From positions 19,882,317 through 19,946,316 of the forward strand of contig NC_084806.1 in the NCBI RefSeq assembly GCF_963583255.1: 64,000 bases of DNA, in the 5' to 3' direction. The stretch's first letter is position 1. Every line of letters begins with the position of its first letter. The position numbers and the translations under genes are program-made. This document shows, one piece after another, positions 12,133 through 23,829 of the stretch. This stretch comes from Pyrus communis (Eukaryota; Streptophyta; Magnoliopsida; Rosales; Rosaceae). Under the pieces are notes generated by a model, which did no database searches, was not told where the DNA came from, and saw nothing but the letters and a program-made list of their open reading frames with translations.

Positions 12133-15000
12133 TTGCTAGTCCTCGAGCAAAACAGAAAAACAAAACAAAAAGAACAAAACACAACCTACACCTTCCAACA
12201 ATCGTATCAGGGACTTCCAATGCACATGACAAATTAAAAATCATTATTCTCATAGATTTGAGCCATCTTTACACTTAAGTACATTCTTACTCATAGTCAC
12301 CACATACTAGTTCACAATTAAGCATTTAAAACCATGTTTTGAATGTAGTAACATGCCTTAGAGAATTCCCTCAATTTCTTACTAGATGTACTCTCGTTTT
12401 TCACACAGATTTTCTGACTACACACCCTACACTAGGTATATGTGAGAAGATTGATGTAATCATAAAAATGAACACTCACATATATGTATTTCAAAGGAAG
12501 CAATTTCTGGAGTTAATAAGCATGTTTAGATATGATCTCATGAATGGAATGCTACTACTTAGACGCGAGAACCAGTGATACCATATGCTCATACCAAGTT
12601 CAAACTCCACAAATTGAAATACACAACACTCAAGATAGAAGTCAAGGGTTGTAACGGGGCTTGGGGTATGTGGATAACAAAGAAGGGATATGGAAAACAA
12701 AGGTTTTTAAAGAAATAGTGAGCAAAGCATTTGAATCAACTTAGAATTCACTTTTGAATGAAAACTCAACTTTTGAACAAAAAGGGAGAATTTAGACAAT
12801 TTACGCCCAGAATTGGTGTTTTGGAACCTTTCTTCAATCACTTATTCTTTCATTTTTTTTTTTTTTAAGCTCTTTTTTCTTTCTTTCTTTCTTTTCTCTT
12901 TTTTTTTTTTCTTTTCTTTTTCTTTTCTTTTGAATCTCAAAACATAAACACTTAAACATTCTCTCCCCCACACTTATTTTCTTTCATAATGTAACTCAAA
13001 AGGAATTCAATTAAGTCATGCTCACTATCTTTTAAGAACAAGGGTGGGGCTTGTCCTAAACTAGGCTAGGTGAGGAAAATGTGGGTAAACAAAGAATAAA
13101 GGTTAAACAAGGCTCAACGGGGTTAAAACTTACAACATATACGAAGTATGGGAAGTAAGGCTATTTGGCTATGGTGGTGGTCACTACACAACTTCTTCTT
13201 GAATATGTGTTATGCAAATCAATAACATGCTTTGAATGAAATGGGCATGAGTTCTAGCATTTAGTTCTATCATGATACAATTGCATTCTAAGTAGCAACC
13301 AAGCAAGGAATAATGAGATCATGCAACAACTTTAGAAAATAAAGAATCACAGAAAATAACTCTCCAAAGAAAGTATGGCTCGAGTCTCGCAGGGATGTAG
13401 CGTTTGTTTGAGTTTCTTCCTTCAAGCATGTTACAAAAACGAATTTTTCTTTTATGATTGCATGTGAAGTCATACATTATAACCATAACCAAGCATATAC
13501 CAAGAGTAAATCAAACTTTTCTCTATGTTTATAACTCTTTCTAACCGTCATGCAATTATAAACCAAATCCTTATCATTGTGTTGGAAGGTACCCTAAGAC
13601 ACAAACACACAAAAACGACTTTTAAAACAACTCTTTTTGGGTTTTTCAAAACAATTTTTCAAATTTTTATGGGATTTTCGAATTATAAAACAAAACACAC
13701 TAAAACACTCTAAAACAACTTAAAAACACCTTAAAACAGCAAGGAACAACATTAGAAGTTATGGTGGATAAAACCCTACGAATTTGCATCAAAACACTTT
13801 AGTTACCCCCCCCCCCACACTTAAATCAAACATTGTCCTCAATGTTTTAAGCATAGATTCACACAAAACATAAGTAAACACACAAAAAGCAACTAAACAT
13901 ATTAAACATGGCATAATGTAATTAACAAAGAGAAGAGTTTAGGGACGCAAATCTGGTTATGGAGTGTAAATTCCATCTTCTCCTTGGTAATTGCATTGAG
14001 GCTTTGATCATAGTGACTCCACAGGCTTACTCTTGAACTGGTTTCCGCCCATCATTGATTTTCCTTTGTGCTACTCTTGATCTGGGCAGCAGGATTCCCT
14101 TTAGGGTCTCCCCCGAAGGTCTGAGCTTCCTCCTGTAATCTGTTTCTTTGTTCAATCTTTGCAGGAGTGGTCCCTTCTCTGGAAGTGTATCAACCGTTGA
14201 AGATGACTACTCGAGAGCAACGCCAGGTAAGCAATCAGGGATAGATTCCAGGCAGTTGGCTCCAGATCGGAAGACTGACTCCAAGTGCCGGCTGATTGCT
14301 TCTTTTACTTTGCCATGCAAGTAAGAACAAGGACAAAGAAAAAGACAGGGAAAGAGCATGATATGAGATACTTTTGCTTTTGACCTTGATGATATGAGAT
14401 ACCTTTGCTTTTGAATAAGCGGTGAATGAATCAGCACATGTATTTGTTGTGCCGTTTCCTCCTGGGTCATCTGTACTCCAGGCATCTGGTATCATCTTTG
14501 GGGAAGAAGAAAGAATTGAGTATTTCGAAAGGCTTTGCTGGGAGTGCGCCCTCAGAGGTGAGGGAGAGTTGGGCATTTTCTTCAGGTTTGCCCTGCCATA
14601 AAAGACGAAGGTCGACATATATAGAGATAATATCAAGTGGTGGTACTGTTCTTTTACCCTTGTCGACAAATGTCTCTTCGATATCAGAACGACGCCTCTT
14701 CGATTTCTGAGCAGGCGCCCTTTCGATTTCTGAACGACGCCCCTTTTTCTTTCTGAACGACACGTAGTAGTGCGGATGCGGCTCCTTTTGACAAAGCTGC
14801 ACGCGTTTTCTGAAAAGCAGAGAAAGCGTCGCCGAACTTTGCGCTTGTCGGCTAAAGATGTGTAGTTGCGATGATGGCCTCCACGTGTTGTCTGAAAAGA
14901 AGAAATCTTTTGACAAAGTTGAACGCGCCTTCAGAAAAGCCGAGAAAGCGTCGCCTAAATTGCGCCGGAAATTCCGGCTTCTTGAATCGGTGGACGCGTC
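12133..15000. other. Internal region of the non-autonomous element: no gag or pol recognised
   Basis: Low-complexity CT/T tracts (12845-12935), AT-rich sequence and a poly-C run near 13806-13817. A short plus-strand segment, 14165-14226, has an intron-like acceptor (ctttgcag) before it and a donor (ccaggtaag) after it. Its reading frame contains MTTREQRQ. It may be an exon of the antisense transcript that includes the 15129 ORF. The minus-strand ORFs at 14235-14916 have no family I recognise. Confidence 0.5.
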
Positions 15001-15007
15001 GCCTTGG

Positions 15008-15020
15008 CTTTTATAGAGCT
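15008..15020 (+). promoter_or_regulatory. Possible TATA box for the antisense ORF
   Basis: 'cttttatagagc' lies about 110 bases before the ATG at 15129, with a CT/AC-rich leader between. The spacing fits a plant TATA-driven promoter. No transcript evidence is available. Confidence 0.35.
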
Positions 15021-15128
15021 ATCGATCACCACAACAAACACACTCTGAAGAATTCCCATTCTTGAAAATCGACTCCGGCCCTTTGAGAATTAACTCCATC
15101 CGCCCCTCTCTTTGAACACTTTTGAAAA

Positions 15129-15821
15129 ATGGCAAACCCATCGAACCTTAGCTTGGAATTGAGCCTTAGCAGTGATACGGGCGCGCCGCGTCAAGGTAAC
15201 GTATGGCGCCCTTCTTTCTTATCTTCTAACGGTCCTCTCACAGGTGAAGACTCCGTGATGCAGGACGCCACAACAGCTACAATAGTAGCTAGGAACCTCC
15301 TCACTCCAAAAGATAGTAGGCTGCTGTCAGGACGGTCCGATGAGTTGGCCGTTCAAGAGTCCCTCGCACTTAGTGTTCAGTGTGCGAGTTCTGTGTCCAA
15401 CATGGGCCAACGCCTGCTTGCCCGCTCCCGTTAGGTGGAATCATTGATGGCAGAGGTGGAAAGTCTTAAGCAGGAGATCAAACTGCTTAAGCATGAGAAT
15501 AGAAGTTTGCACGTGCTTGCCAACAACTATTCGACGGGCATGAAGAGGAAGCTTGATGAACTGCAAGAGTCTGAAGGTCGGATTCAAAGTGACCGTCAAA
15601 GGTTTTCGTCTTTCCTCCAGAGGCACCTTTTTCCTGGATCATCCAGCGTTTGGCCAAGTATTGAGGCCTCGAATGCTCTATCTTCGATGCCTCCAGCTCC
15701 GATGCCTTCCGCTCCTATGTCTTTAGCCCCGATGTCTTCCGTCCCGATGTCTTCCGTCCCGATGCCTTCCGCTTCAAGAGTTTTGCCACGTAGTGGGTCT
15801 TTAAGTAAACAACCTTTGTGA
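15129..15821 (+). pseudogene. Antisense coiled-coil ORF of the LTR element, split by one stop
   Basis: Two consecutive stretches of the same frame (15129-15434 and 15435-15821) are separated only by a TAG at 15432-15434, giving about 230 codons in all. The N-terminus (MANPSNLSLELSLSSDTGAP) is Ser/Leu-rich. Residues about 103-150 (SLMAEVESLKQEIKLLKHEN and onward) have a heptad-like Leu/charged pattern typical of a coiled coil. The C-terminus has repeated short units of the form APMxS/VPMxS. It runs opposite to the element. Apple-family genomes carry many similar hypothetical proteins, from memory. CAG to TAG would be a single C-to-T change. Function is unknown; I do not assign one. Confidence 0.6.
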
Positions 15822-15843
15822 AACCTCCATCGTTCTGCCATGT

Positions 15844-15871
15844 TTTTTTTTTTTTTTTTTTTTTTTTTTCC
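15844..15871 (+). repeat. Poly-T tract inside the retrotransposon
   Basis: Uninterrupted run of T just after the antisense ORF stop; low complexity. Confidence 0.9.
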
Positions 15872-16087
15872 AAATGCATTGGGTTGCCTCCCAAGTAGCG
15901 CTTTCTTTTACGTCTTGCAGCCGGACGAAGAACCCAATCACTCCAGGATACGTTCAAGAATCGGATGAGAACTCCGAGTCATAAACTAGTACCTAGAACA
16001 AGAAACAAAATAACATAAGAATCTGGAATAAAATAAAAACAAACGAAAATAAAACAATCCAAGGGATTAGCAAATTTTCTAATCCAA

Positions 16088-16100
16088 GGCAACGGCGCCA
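16088..16100 (-). other. Primer-binding site, tRNA-Asp type
   Basis: On the minus strand, TGGCGCCGTTGCC lies 5 bases after the LTR end (CACCA, spacer AATTT). Plant tRNA-Asp(GUC) ends in GGCAACGGCGCCA, so 13 bases pair. This site marks the right LTR as the 5' LTR and the element as minus-strand. Confidence 0.85.
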
Positions 16101-16105
16101 AAATT

Positions 16106-18625
16106 TGGTGCGTGAATTTATACGCACACAAATTAAACCCTCTTTTCGTCAAATTGTAGTATATGTATAAGTAGGGATCGTTCTGGACCGGGGATTAGGA
16201 GGGATTGTTAATCACTTGGATTTGACTCAAAAAAAACGTAAAAACACAAAATAAATGTATTTCTAACTAATCTAACACTTTAAAATAAATGGGGGATTGG
16301 TTTTGGACGAAATTAAACTAAAATAGAAACTTGGAAACAAAACAGATTGTACAAACGAAATTGATGGAATAGAATGAAGAAAAACTAGTTAGAGGGTTCC
16401 TTATCCACACATGAACATAAGCATATTATTTGACTCCCAGTTATGACTTCAACAAACGATGAATGACAATGCTCCAAGTTAATTAGGTCCGCTTAAATTA
16501 ACCTTCAGATTTCCCTAGATTCATTGGATTGAATGGGATACGTATTACAACCAAATTATTCCTAATCAAAGTCTCTCACATGGAATACGCATGATAGAGA
16601 CATTCAACAAAGATCATTAAGTTCAACGGAAATCATAAACATTGACTAGGCATTCATAACTATGGAATACGCATGTTAATCCAGCCTAGGGTTTACTAAA
16701 CACAATCGTGACTAGCGATTTTTACTACTCATGAATATAAGTTCATAACGATTAGGTGAAATTCCCTTATATCCTAGCATCAAATCTTAGGCATGCAAAT
16801 TAAGTGTCGACCCTCAACCCACATACATAAACAAGTTCTTAATCAAAACAGAAAAGTAACCCACATCTAAAGTTCATGAATTCATAACTGGAGTAAATCA
16901 AATCATAACCAACATATGTCCATGGCTTCAAATTCGCCTCTAACTAAAAAGAAATTAGTTTCACATGTTTAACATAATTGAATAACAAGTTAAATTAAAC
17001 ATGAAAACAGAAACAAGAAAAGAAAGAACAAATGGATGGAAAGTTAGCTACGGGGTTCATCTCCACATATGTTATACTTGCATAATAAAACGATTTCCAA
17101 TTGCATTTCAACAAATCATTAATTCTCAACGCCCCGGGTCAATTAGGTCCGCTTAAATTAACCGTCAAGTTTTCCTTAAGTTAATGAATTGGATGGGTTA
17201 GCGCAACGCAATTCACAACATTCTCCAAAAGTCCTTTACGTGAAAAGCACAAATAAGATACAATCAAAGATCATTAAGCATCATGAAAACTTTAAGTGTT
17301 GACGAGGCATTCGTTACTATGGACTACGCATGAAACTTATGCCAAGAATTTATTTAACGCGATTGTTTATAAGCAACCTCCACTACTTGTGAATATAAGT
17401 TCGTAACTATTAGGTGAAACTCACTTATATTCTAGCGTCATATTGATGCATGAAAATTAAGCACGCATTCTTAATAAACATTCATAAATAAGTTATCAAT
17501 CAAACGGTTAAACAAATTGAACCACAACTTATGAAACGCAATTAGAATTAATCAAATCAAAATGCAAGCATAAACATATATTTCGAATCACCCCTAGCTA
17601 AAAGGGGTTTAGTTTATTATAACTTTGAAATCAAAGAAATACCTAAACATTCCAACAACTCAAACTTGAATTGTATGAACGTTTAGGCACTCTTCTCTTC
17701 CATTCCTCATACGTACAAACAAAGAGAATTGAATTTAAACATTAAAATCAAAGAAACACCTAAACATTCCAACAACTCAAACTTGAATTGTATGAACGTT
17801 TAGGCACTCTTCTCTTCCTCGTTGTTGTAGCACAAGGTCTAAGGATAGTTTGATGGTGTGAATGGTTTGGGGAGTGGTGTTTGGATTAATAGGGAAATGG
17901 CAAAATGGTGTTATTGGAAGAGGATTGGTAGTGTTTGTGGTGTGTTGTGTATGAAATGAGATGTCCATGAATGAATGAATGCAAGGGTATTTATAGGAGT
18001 AGTGGAGGGAACATATGGCTATGTCATTTGTAGGTGAAGTAGGTGGATGTTGTAGGTGGATGTTGTAGGTGAAGTAGGTGGATGTTGTAGGTGAAGTAGG
18101 TGGATGTTTAAATGGTTGAAATGTGTAGATGATTATGAGTGATAAGTGATAAGTGTATGATATGTTAAGTGATAAGTGAATGATTATGATAAGTGATGAA
18201 TGATATGTGGTGAATGATAAGTGGTAGTGTTTAAGTATTTAAAATAGGGAACAAAGCCCTTCCTTGCATGGCAAGGAAGGGAGACACAAGGAAACACACG
18301 ACAATGTCCTAAGGTTGCTAGGAATGTTGTTTTTGTGTTCTAAAATGCGTAGGAGTTTTCAATGATGCTCAAACATGAGGTCTTTTTAGGATTTAACTTT
18401 CCTACTTCAAGTCTTCAATTTCGTCCATCCTTTTGGCTCCAAGCATATGATATCCATTCCAATCTCTAATTTGCTCCAAAAGGCTCCAAAATGCATCCTT
18501 TTGCATACTTTGCCCTTAGAACCTGAAAACACACAAAAGAAGCATAAAGAACTAAAATAACTAAAGAAACATAACGTAAATGTACGAGAACAAGCCATTT
18601 AAGTCGCATAAATATGCTCCTATCA
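16106..18625 (-). repeat. 5' LTR of the 9.06-kb element (2520 bp)
   Basis: Near-identical to 9570-12112. On the minus strand it starts TGATAGGAGCATATTTATG and ends CACGCACCA. The short ORFs inside (17777-18660) duplicate those of the other LTR and are not genes. Confidence 0.92.
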
Positions 18626-19434
18626 ACAACAATACCCCTTATCTTTTTCATTGATTCCACTATCTACCCTCTCTCTCTCTCCCGTAGCCTCCCTCTCTTA
18701 TCCTCCTCCTCGACCACAAATCCAGCAACCCAACCATGGCCTCTCCACCATCTTCCCCGTAGAACGACTTCATCCTCCTTCTCCAATTGGCCCCAACGCT
18801 AACCCAATCCCAACAAACCCACCCGAACCCAATGTCACCTTCCTTCCGCTACCTCTCTCCTCCCTACTGGTCCGACGATGACACCATCGCCCTTCGTCGT
18901 GCCAACATCAAGGCCACCGGATATGGCAGATGCCGTTGCTCGACAATGCCCCGCTGCTTCTCTGGCGTCGTCACAAGATTAGAGCTTCTACCCTCTCTCT
19001 TTCTCTCGTAACCTCTCTCTCTTATACCCTTTCGTCGTTATTTGGGGTGGTGTCAAAGGTCTTGGGGAAGGTCCGGTGGCACACTAGGTGATGAGGTATA
19101 GAGCTCCAGCGACGATGATCCTACATGATGGTCCTGATGATAGTCTCGCACGTTGCCTAACCTTCCTTCCCACAGCCATGATGGCTACAAAACATCCAAT
19201 TTCTATAGAAAATCTATGGGGTTGAGTTGATGAAGTTGACGGAGAACTATGGGTACATTTGTCATTTAATCCTTTGTTCCATTTCTCCATGCACATACCA
19301 AATGAGGAATAGAACAACTGTCATATTCCGTGCTGTGCGTACCAAACATAGCACAGAACCTTCATTCTGTCCCGTTCTGTTCCATTCCATCCAGTTCTGT
19401 CCTGTTCCATCCCATCTACGTACCAAACGGTACC
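18626..19434. mobile_element. Right part of the older inverted-repeat element
   Basis: It continues the element begun at 9383 and ends in the inverted terminus cgtaccaaacggtacc. The interior is C/T-rich, with repeated 'ccgttctgttcc'/'ccattcc' units near the end. Short ORFs (18651-19011) show no family I recognise. Confidence 0.6.
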
Positions 19435-20470
19435 TTAAGGAATACATGTTAGAGTAGTGGAAGAACCCACGTTTAGAGCAAGAAAACTGCTTGCAGTTGT
19501 CAACTGCTGTCCATAATGGGTGGGAGGCAGTTTGATATCGTGTAAATGTATCGGTTCCTGCTCATTTAAAGTACACGTTCCATCTAAGAATTTTCTAGAT
19601 CCATTACTAGAGTGAAACTAAGGTTTCCATTGAGTAGAAGATTAATCGAGGGAAAAGCTTTATCGATCAACAGAATGTCTTCATCAGGTATAGGTCTTAA
19701 TCAACACTGCACAAACCAAAGCTAATGATTGAATAAGCATCATGATTTTATACTGTATTATTTCATGCTAACCCTATTTCTAATATTATGCATGTTAACC
19801 CTAATGTTTTACATTGCAACACCAAATCATCAACCAATTCACTTCTTTATTCGATTCCATAATGGATTAGAAAATTGAGTTCTGTGAGAATGATTCTGAT
19901 TTTTGAGTTCAATCTAAACTCACGAGTTTGAAATGGCTAACCATTTGAAAAAAAAATGAGAATAACTAATTAATAGATAGAACTCATGTTTATCAAACTC
20001 ACACTTAATGTTATAGAAATCAAAATAACATGTCGATATAAAACTCACCCACCATGATTAAAGGACTTATCACTTGTACTCGTTGTTGCTTGTCAGATTC
20101 TTAAGACACCAGTTTTCCTTTGCTGGTGTTTGAATGGAATCTAAAGGGTAAAGTATCAGATCTTTGGACTACATGGCAAGATGGAATCACATTAAAACGC
20201 TAATAAGGGTTTTCCAATATGTAAAACAATGGATGAAATCTAGTACCCATGTTCACAACCAAAACGGCTTGCAAAAGCGTTCATTAAGCGTCTTCAAGTG
20301 ATCGCTTAGACCTTAATCATGCGCACCAAGCTATCAATCTTGGCCTGGGGCTATGCAATTTTGCACGCAACTGTGTTGGTCCATCTCAAACCCACCACTA
20401 CCTAATCATGTTCACTGTTACAGTTGGCTACTAGGTACAAGCATGATGTCTCGCATTTACGCATGATTAG
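19435..20470. other. Intergenic or old retroelement sequence, no gene seen
   Basis: No domain recognised. It may be the degraded 5' part of the copia element that becomes recognisable after 20471. Confidence 0.4.
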
Positions 20471-23080
20471 GTGCGTAGTCTATGTGCCAACAACGTCGCC
20501 ATTGAAAAGAGAGGTAAGAATGTTAATGTTCTTGAAGAACTCCACGAAGGTTTTATCGATCTAATGAAGGTGAGGAGACCACATATACCCGTTGCAAACG
20601 CACCTACAAGGAAAGATGTACCTCACCTATGTCGAAATATCGACCCTAAAGGACAAACTTCCCTTGAAGGACAATTATCTGCACATAATGTACGACTTGG
20701 TACATTAGCAACTAGCCAATCATTTGCTCTTAAGCATGGTAGACTTGTCAATTCAAAGGATTCAAAACCCCAGAACAAGAAAACCAAGGCTTAGTGAAAC
20801 AAGTGTGAATTCGACCATCGCCTACTCAAATGTTGCAAAGCATGAAGTTATTCTAGATTACGTAAACATCGTTGAAGAGATGCATCCACTTCCGAGAATC
20901 GTGAGATTTTGGTCCATTATGCCAGCTTGGATGAGTTTGGAATCGAAATGAGATGGTAGTCGACGATGCATTTGCATACACAGTAACTACTAATATCATG
21001 CTAAGTAATGAAATTGTACCACATTCTATTGATCAATATTGACGTAGAACAAATTGGTCCAGCTAGAAACAAGCAATCCATGTCAAACTCAAATCACCTG
21101 CAACATGCAAAGTGTTTGGGCCTATAGTTCCTACACCTCCACATGTGAAGCTTGTTGGCTAAGCGAGTTTTCATAAGGAAGTGTAATGATTAGAATGAAA
21201 TTGTGTGATATAAGGCACACCTCATAGAGCGAGGCTTCTCTTAACGCCCTCAGATTGCTTACGAAGAGACATATTCCCTCATAATGGATTTTATAACATT
21301 CTACTACCTTATTAGTTTGGCAATTTCCCCAAAAAAAAAATAAAAAAAATAAAAAAATAAAAGAAGAACTAATTATTTAGTTTATGGATGTGGTAACCGG
21401 AAGGACTTGCATTGACTGGATCAAATGGTTATAGGCCACTAAAAACCTCTTAATTAGGTTGAGGGGTGCACTCTACGGATTGAAACAATCGAGGCAGATG
21501 TGGTATAACCATCTGAGTTAGCCTTTGATTAGTTAGGGTTATGTGAACAATGAACTACGTAAATGCGTTTCTATTAAGAAGTTACATTCCAAATTTGCGA
21601 TCGTTATAGTTTATGTTGATGACATGAATCTCATGGGAACTCTTAAAAATCTTGAGAAAAATCTTGCGCAATTGAAGTCAGAATTTGAGATGAAAGATCT
21701 TAGGAATAATCGATACTATCTTGGCCTGGAGATTAAGCATTATTCAGATGGTATTCTAGTTCATAAATCGACATACACTCATAAGGTGTTGCATTATTTT
21801 AATAAGGATAAAGCAAAGACTTCGAGCACTCCTATGGTTGTTTGGATGATAGATGCAAAATGAAATCATTTCCAGAGGTTTTGGAGCTTGAAGTTCCATA
21901 CATTAGTGCAATTGACGTTTTATTGTACTTAGCTCAGTGCAATTGACAGGACAACTCCTTCAATATTAATCTTTTGGCAAGATATAGCAGTGCACGTACA
22001 CACAAGCACTTAATTGGTATTAAAGACATCTTCCATTACCTCAAAGGTACTATGGATTTGGGCTTGTTTTACCCCTATGTGTCCTTAAGTGTCACTGCCC
22101 CCTTGGTCCTCAAGTGTGGTTACCCCTCGATCCTCAAGTTAATTCTCCCTTTTTGGTTATGCTAAAGCAGGTTACTTATCTAATCTGCACAAGGCACGTC
22201 CTCAAACAGATTATGTATTTACGGTTACAGACACTACAATATCTTGGACGTCAACCAAGCAAACCTTTATTTCAACTTCCTCGAACCATGTTGAAATTCT
22301 CGCCTTACATGAAGGTACACTAAATGTTTCTGGCTGAAAGCAGTTGTGGAGCATATACGAAGCATTTTCGAACTCTCCTCCATCTTTGATGTCCCTATAC
22401 CGATTTAAGAATATAACGCATCATGTATCAACTAGATTAAGAAGGGATACATCAAAAGAGACAACACCAAGCATATTACACCGAAATTCTTCTTTTCACA
22501 CCAACAATAAGAGTCGTCAAAAGATTGAAGTCAAGCAAATTTGTTTCCAAAACAACCTAGCCAATCTCTTTACAAAGCCACTATCGAAGTCTACTTTTCA
22601 AAAGCTTGTTCATGAAATTTGTATGTGTAAATTGTCTGATTTGAATTGCTTGTACTTCTCATTTGGAAGTTTTGTCAAATTAGGGGAAGTATCCAAAAGT
22701 ATACTCACTTGATATTAATGTACTCGTTTTCATACAATTATAGGTATTTTTTTTCTACTGTGTTTTTGCTACCTAACTAGGTTTGAGCAAGACACCCATC
22801 CTAGGCTGATCGTATCCTTGTATGCATTTTACTTACGTCCTATAGGCGTTTAATTTTGGCTCAGTGCAAGTTCTCATTTTTCTCCTTAGACTATGGGTTT
22901 TTATCCTACTTTGGATTTTCCTATAGCGAGGTTTTATGAGTTCTACTACTTATGCATTTTTCTGTTTGTTTTGAAACTCGCATGTGCTCATTGTGTCGAC
23001 GACTTCATCAACTACTTTTGCTTCATCGCTGAAAACCTGGTGCAACATTTTGTTTAAGTATTTACACACTAAAGGGGGAG
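20471..23080 (+). mobile_element. Degenerate Ty1/copia pol (integrase end, RT, RNase H)
   Basis: Broken frames run in copia order. A post-integrase linker (RPHIPVANAPTRKDVP) is near 20575, and an RT start (VFGPIVPTPPHVKLVG) near 21110. Next come LMDVVTGRTCIDWIKWL-like and RGALYGLKQSRQMWYNHLS near 21380-21520, then the RT catalytic block VIVYVDDMNLMGT and the FEMKDL/YYLGLEI block in 21543-21863. RNase H pieces follow (LARYSSARTHKHLIGIKDIF at 21974; NNLANLFTKPLSKSTFQKLV at about 22545-22610). An AAATAAA-rich insertion interrupts it at 21328-21370. A polypurine tract aaagggggag (23071-23080) precedes the LTR. Stops and frameshifts make it inactive. Confidence 0.85.
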
Positions 23081-23329
23081 TGTTGCAGTCCTAATTTGGT
23101 TAGGAATGTGATTGTGCAAATTCTTTTAGGATTCTATAGTATCTTTTAGATAGTGTCCTACTTAAGATGCATTACTTGAAAAACAAAGATTCTCCCTTAC
23201 TACTATAAATAAATGCATGATGGAGTGAGACAACACACAACTTAGAATTCACTAATTCTCTCTTCTCTCTCTTTCCGCCACACCCTCTTTCTCCTCTCTA
23301 TAATTCTTCAGTTAAATAAGCCTACAACA
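23081..23329 (+). repeat. copia 3' LTR (249 bp)
   Basis: It starts TGTTGCAGTC right after the polypurine tract and ends CCTACAACA, with inverted TGTTG/CAACA ends. It contains 'tactataaataaatgcatgatgg' (TATA region) and a CT-rich leader. Confidence 0.85.
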
Positions 23330-23553
23330 TAATTTAATTTGTTGGAATCTCATTAGTTATAACTAACAAGATGGGCAACTATAAAGAGTTGAGGCAGTCA
23401 TAAGTTTATATAATGGGTGACTTTGAATGCGATCCTTATTTATCAACGTTCTTTGACTGAAACCTTGTTGGTTTTTAGTTTTTGACCAAAAGTCCCTGAA
23501 ATTAGCAATAATGCATTTCTACGTAGGTTATTATAATTTTAAATTAAAATTTG

Positions 23554-23829
23554 TGTTGCAGTACTATTTATTTAGGAATCTGATCGTGTAATCCTATCAT
23601 ATCTGGTATATCCTTATGGGATTCTACCATATTTATTAGACTAGATATTATCCTTTTAGAGTTGTAATCCTATTAGGATAAGGAATTTACCTTCAAAACT
23701 ACTATAAATAAAAGCACAATGAGGTGAGATAACACACTCCTCACAATTACACATCTCGTTTTCTCTCTACTGCTGCCGCACCCCTTCTCTCTGTCCTTTA
23801 TAATGATTCAGTAAATTAGGCTTACAACA
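23554..23829 (+). repeat. Second, related copia LTR in tandem (276 bp)
   Basis: It starts TGTTGCAGTA and ends CTTACAACA, with the same layout as 23081-23329: 'actactataaataaaagcac', CT-rich leader, 'gctgccgcacc'. A 224-base spacer separates the two. No matching 5-bp flanks were found, so it is a solo LTR with decayed flanks or the 5' LTR of another, lost element. Confidence 0.75.

Larger units (their letters stand above)
9570..18625 (-). mobile_element. Complete non-autonomous LTR retrotransposon (LARD-like), 9056 bp, TSD ACAAC
   Basis: All hallmarks are readable. The 5-bp target duplication acaac flanks it (9565-9569 and 18626-18630). The LTRs are long and nearly identical (9570-12112 and 16106-18625), TG...CA on the minus strand. 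A primer-binding site of tRNA-Asp type lies beside the right LTR, and a polypurine tract beside the left one. Together these fix the orientation as minus. The 4-kb internal region has no recognisable gag, protease, integrase, RT or RNase H, so movement must depend on enzymes from a relative; large retrotransposon derivatives are known to behave this way. The interior instead carries a plus-strand (antisense) ORF at 15129-15821. Confidence 0.9.

Noticed and set aside
14235..14916. Minus-strand ORFs of 144 and 149 aa inside the retrotransposon, tested as gag
   Set aside because: No zinc knuckle (CxxCx4Hx4C), no protease motif and no gag-like pattern; probably shadows of the antisense transcript region.
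15596..15957. Minus-strand ORFs rich in GIGTEDIGAKD-type repeats
   Set aside because: They are the complement of the Pro-Met-Ser repeat tail of the plus-strand antisense ORF; the repeat pattern is a shadow.
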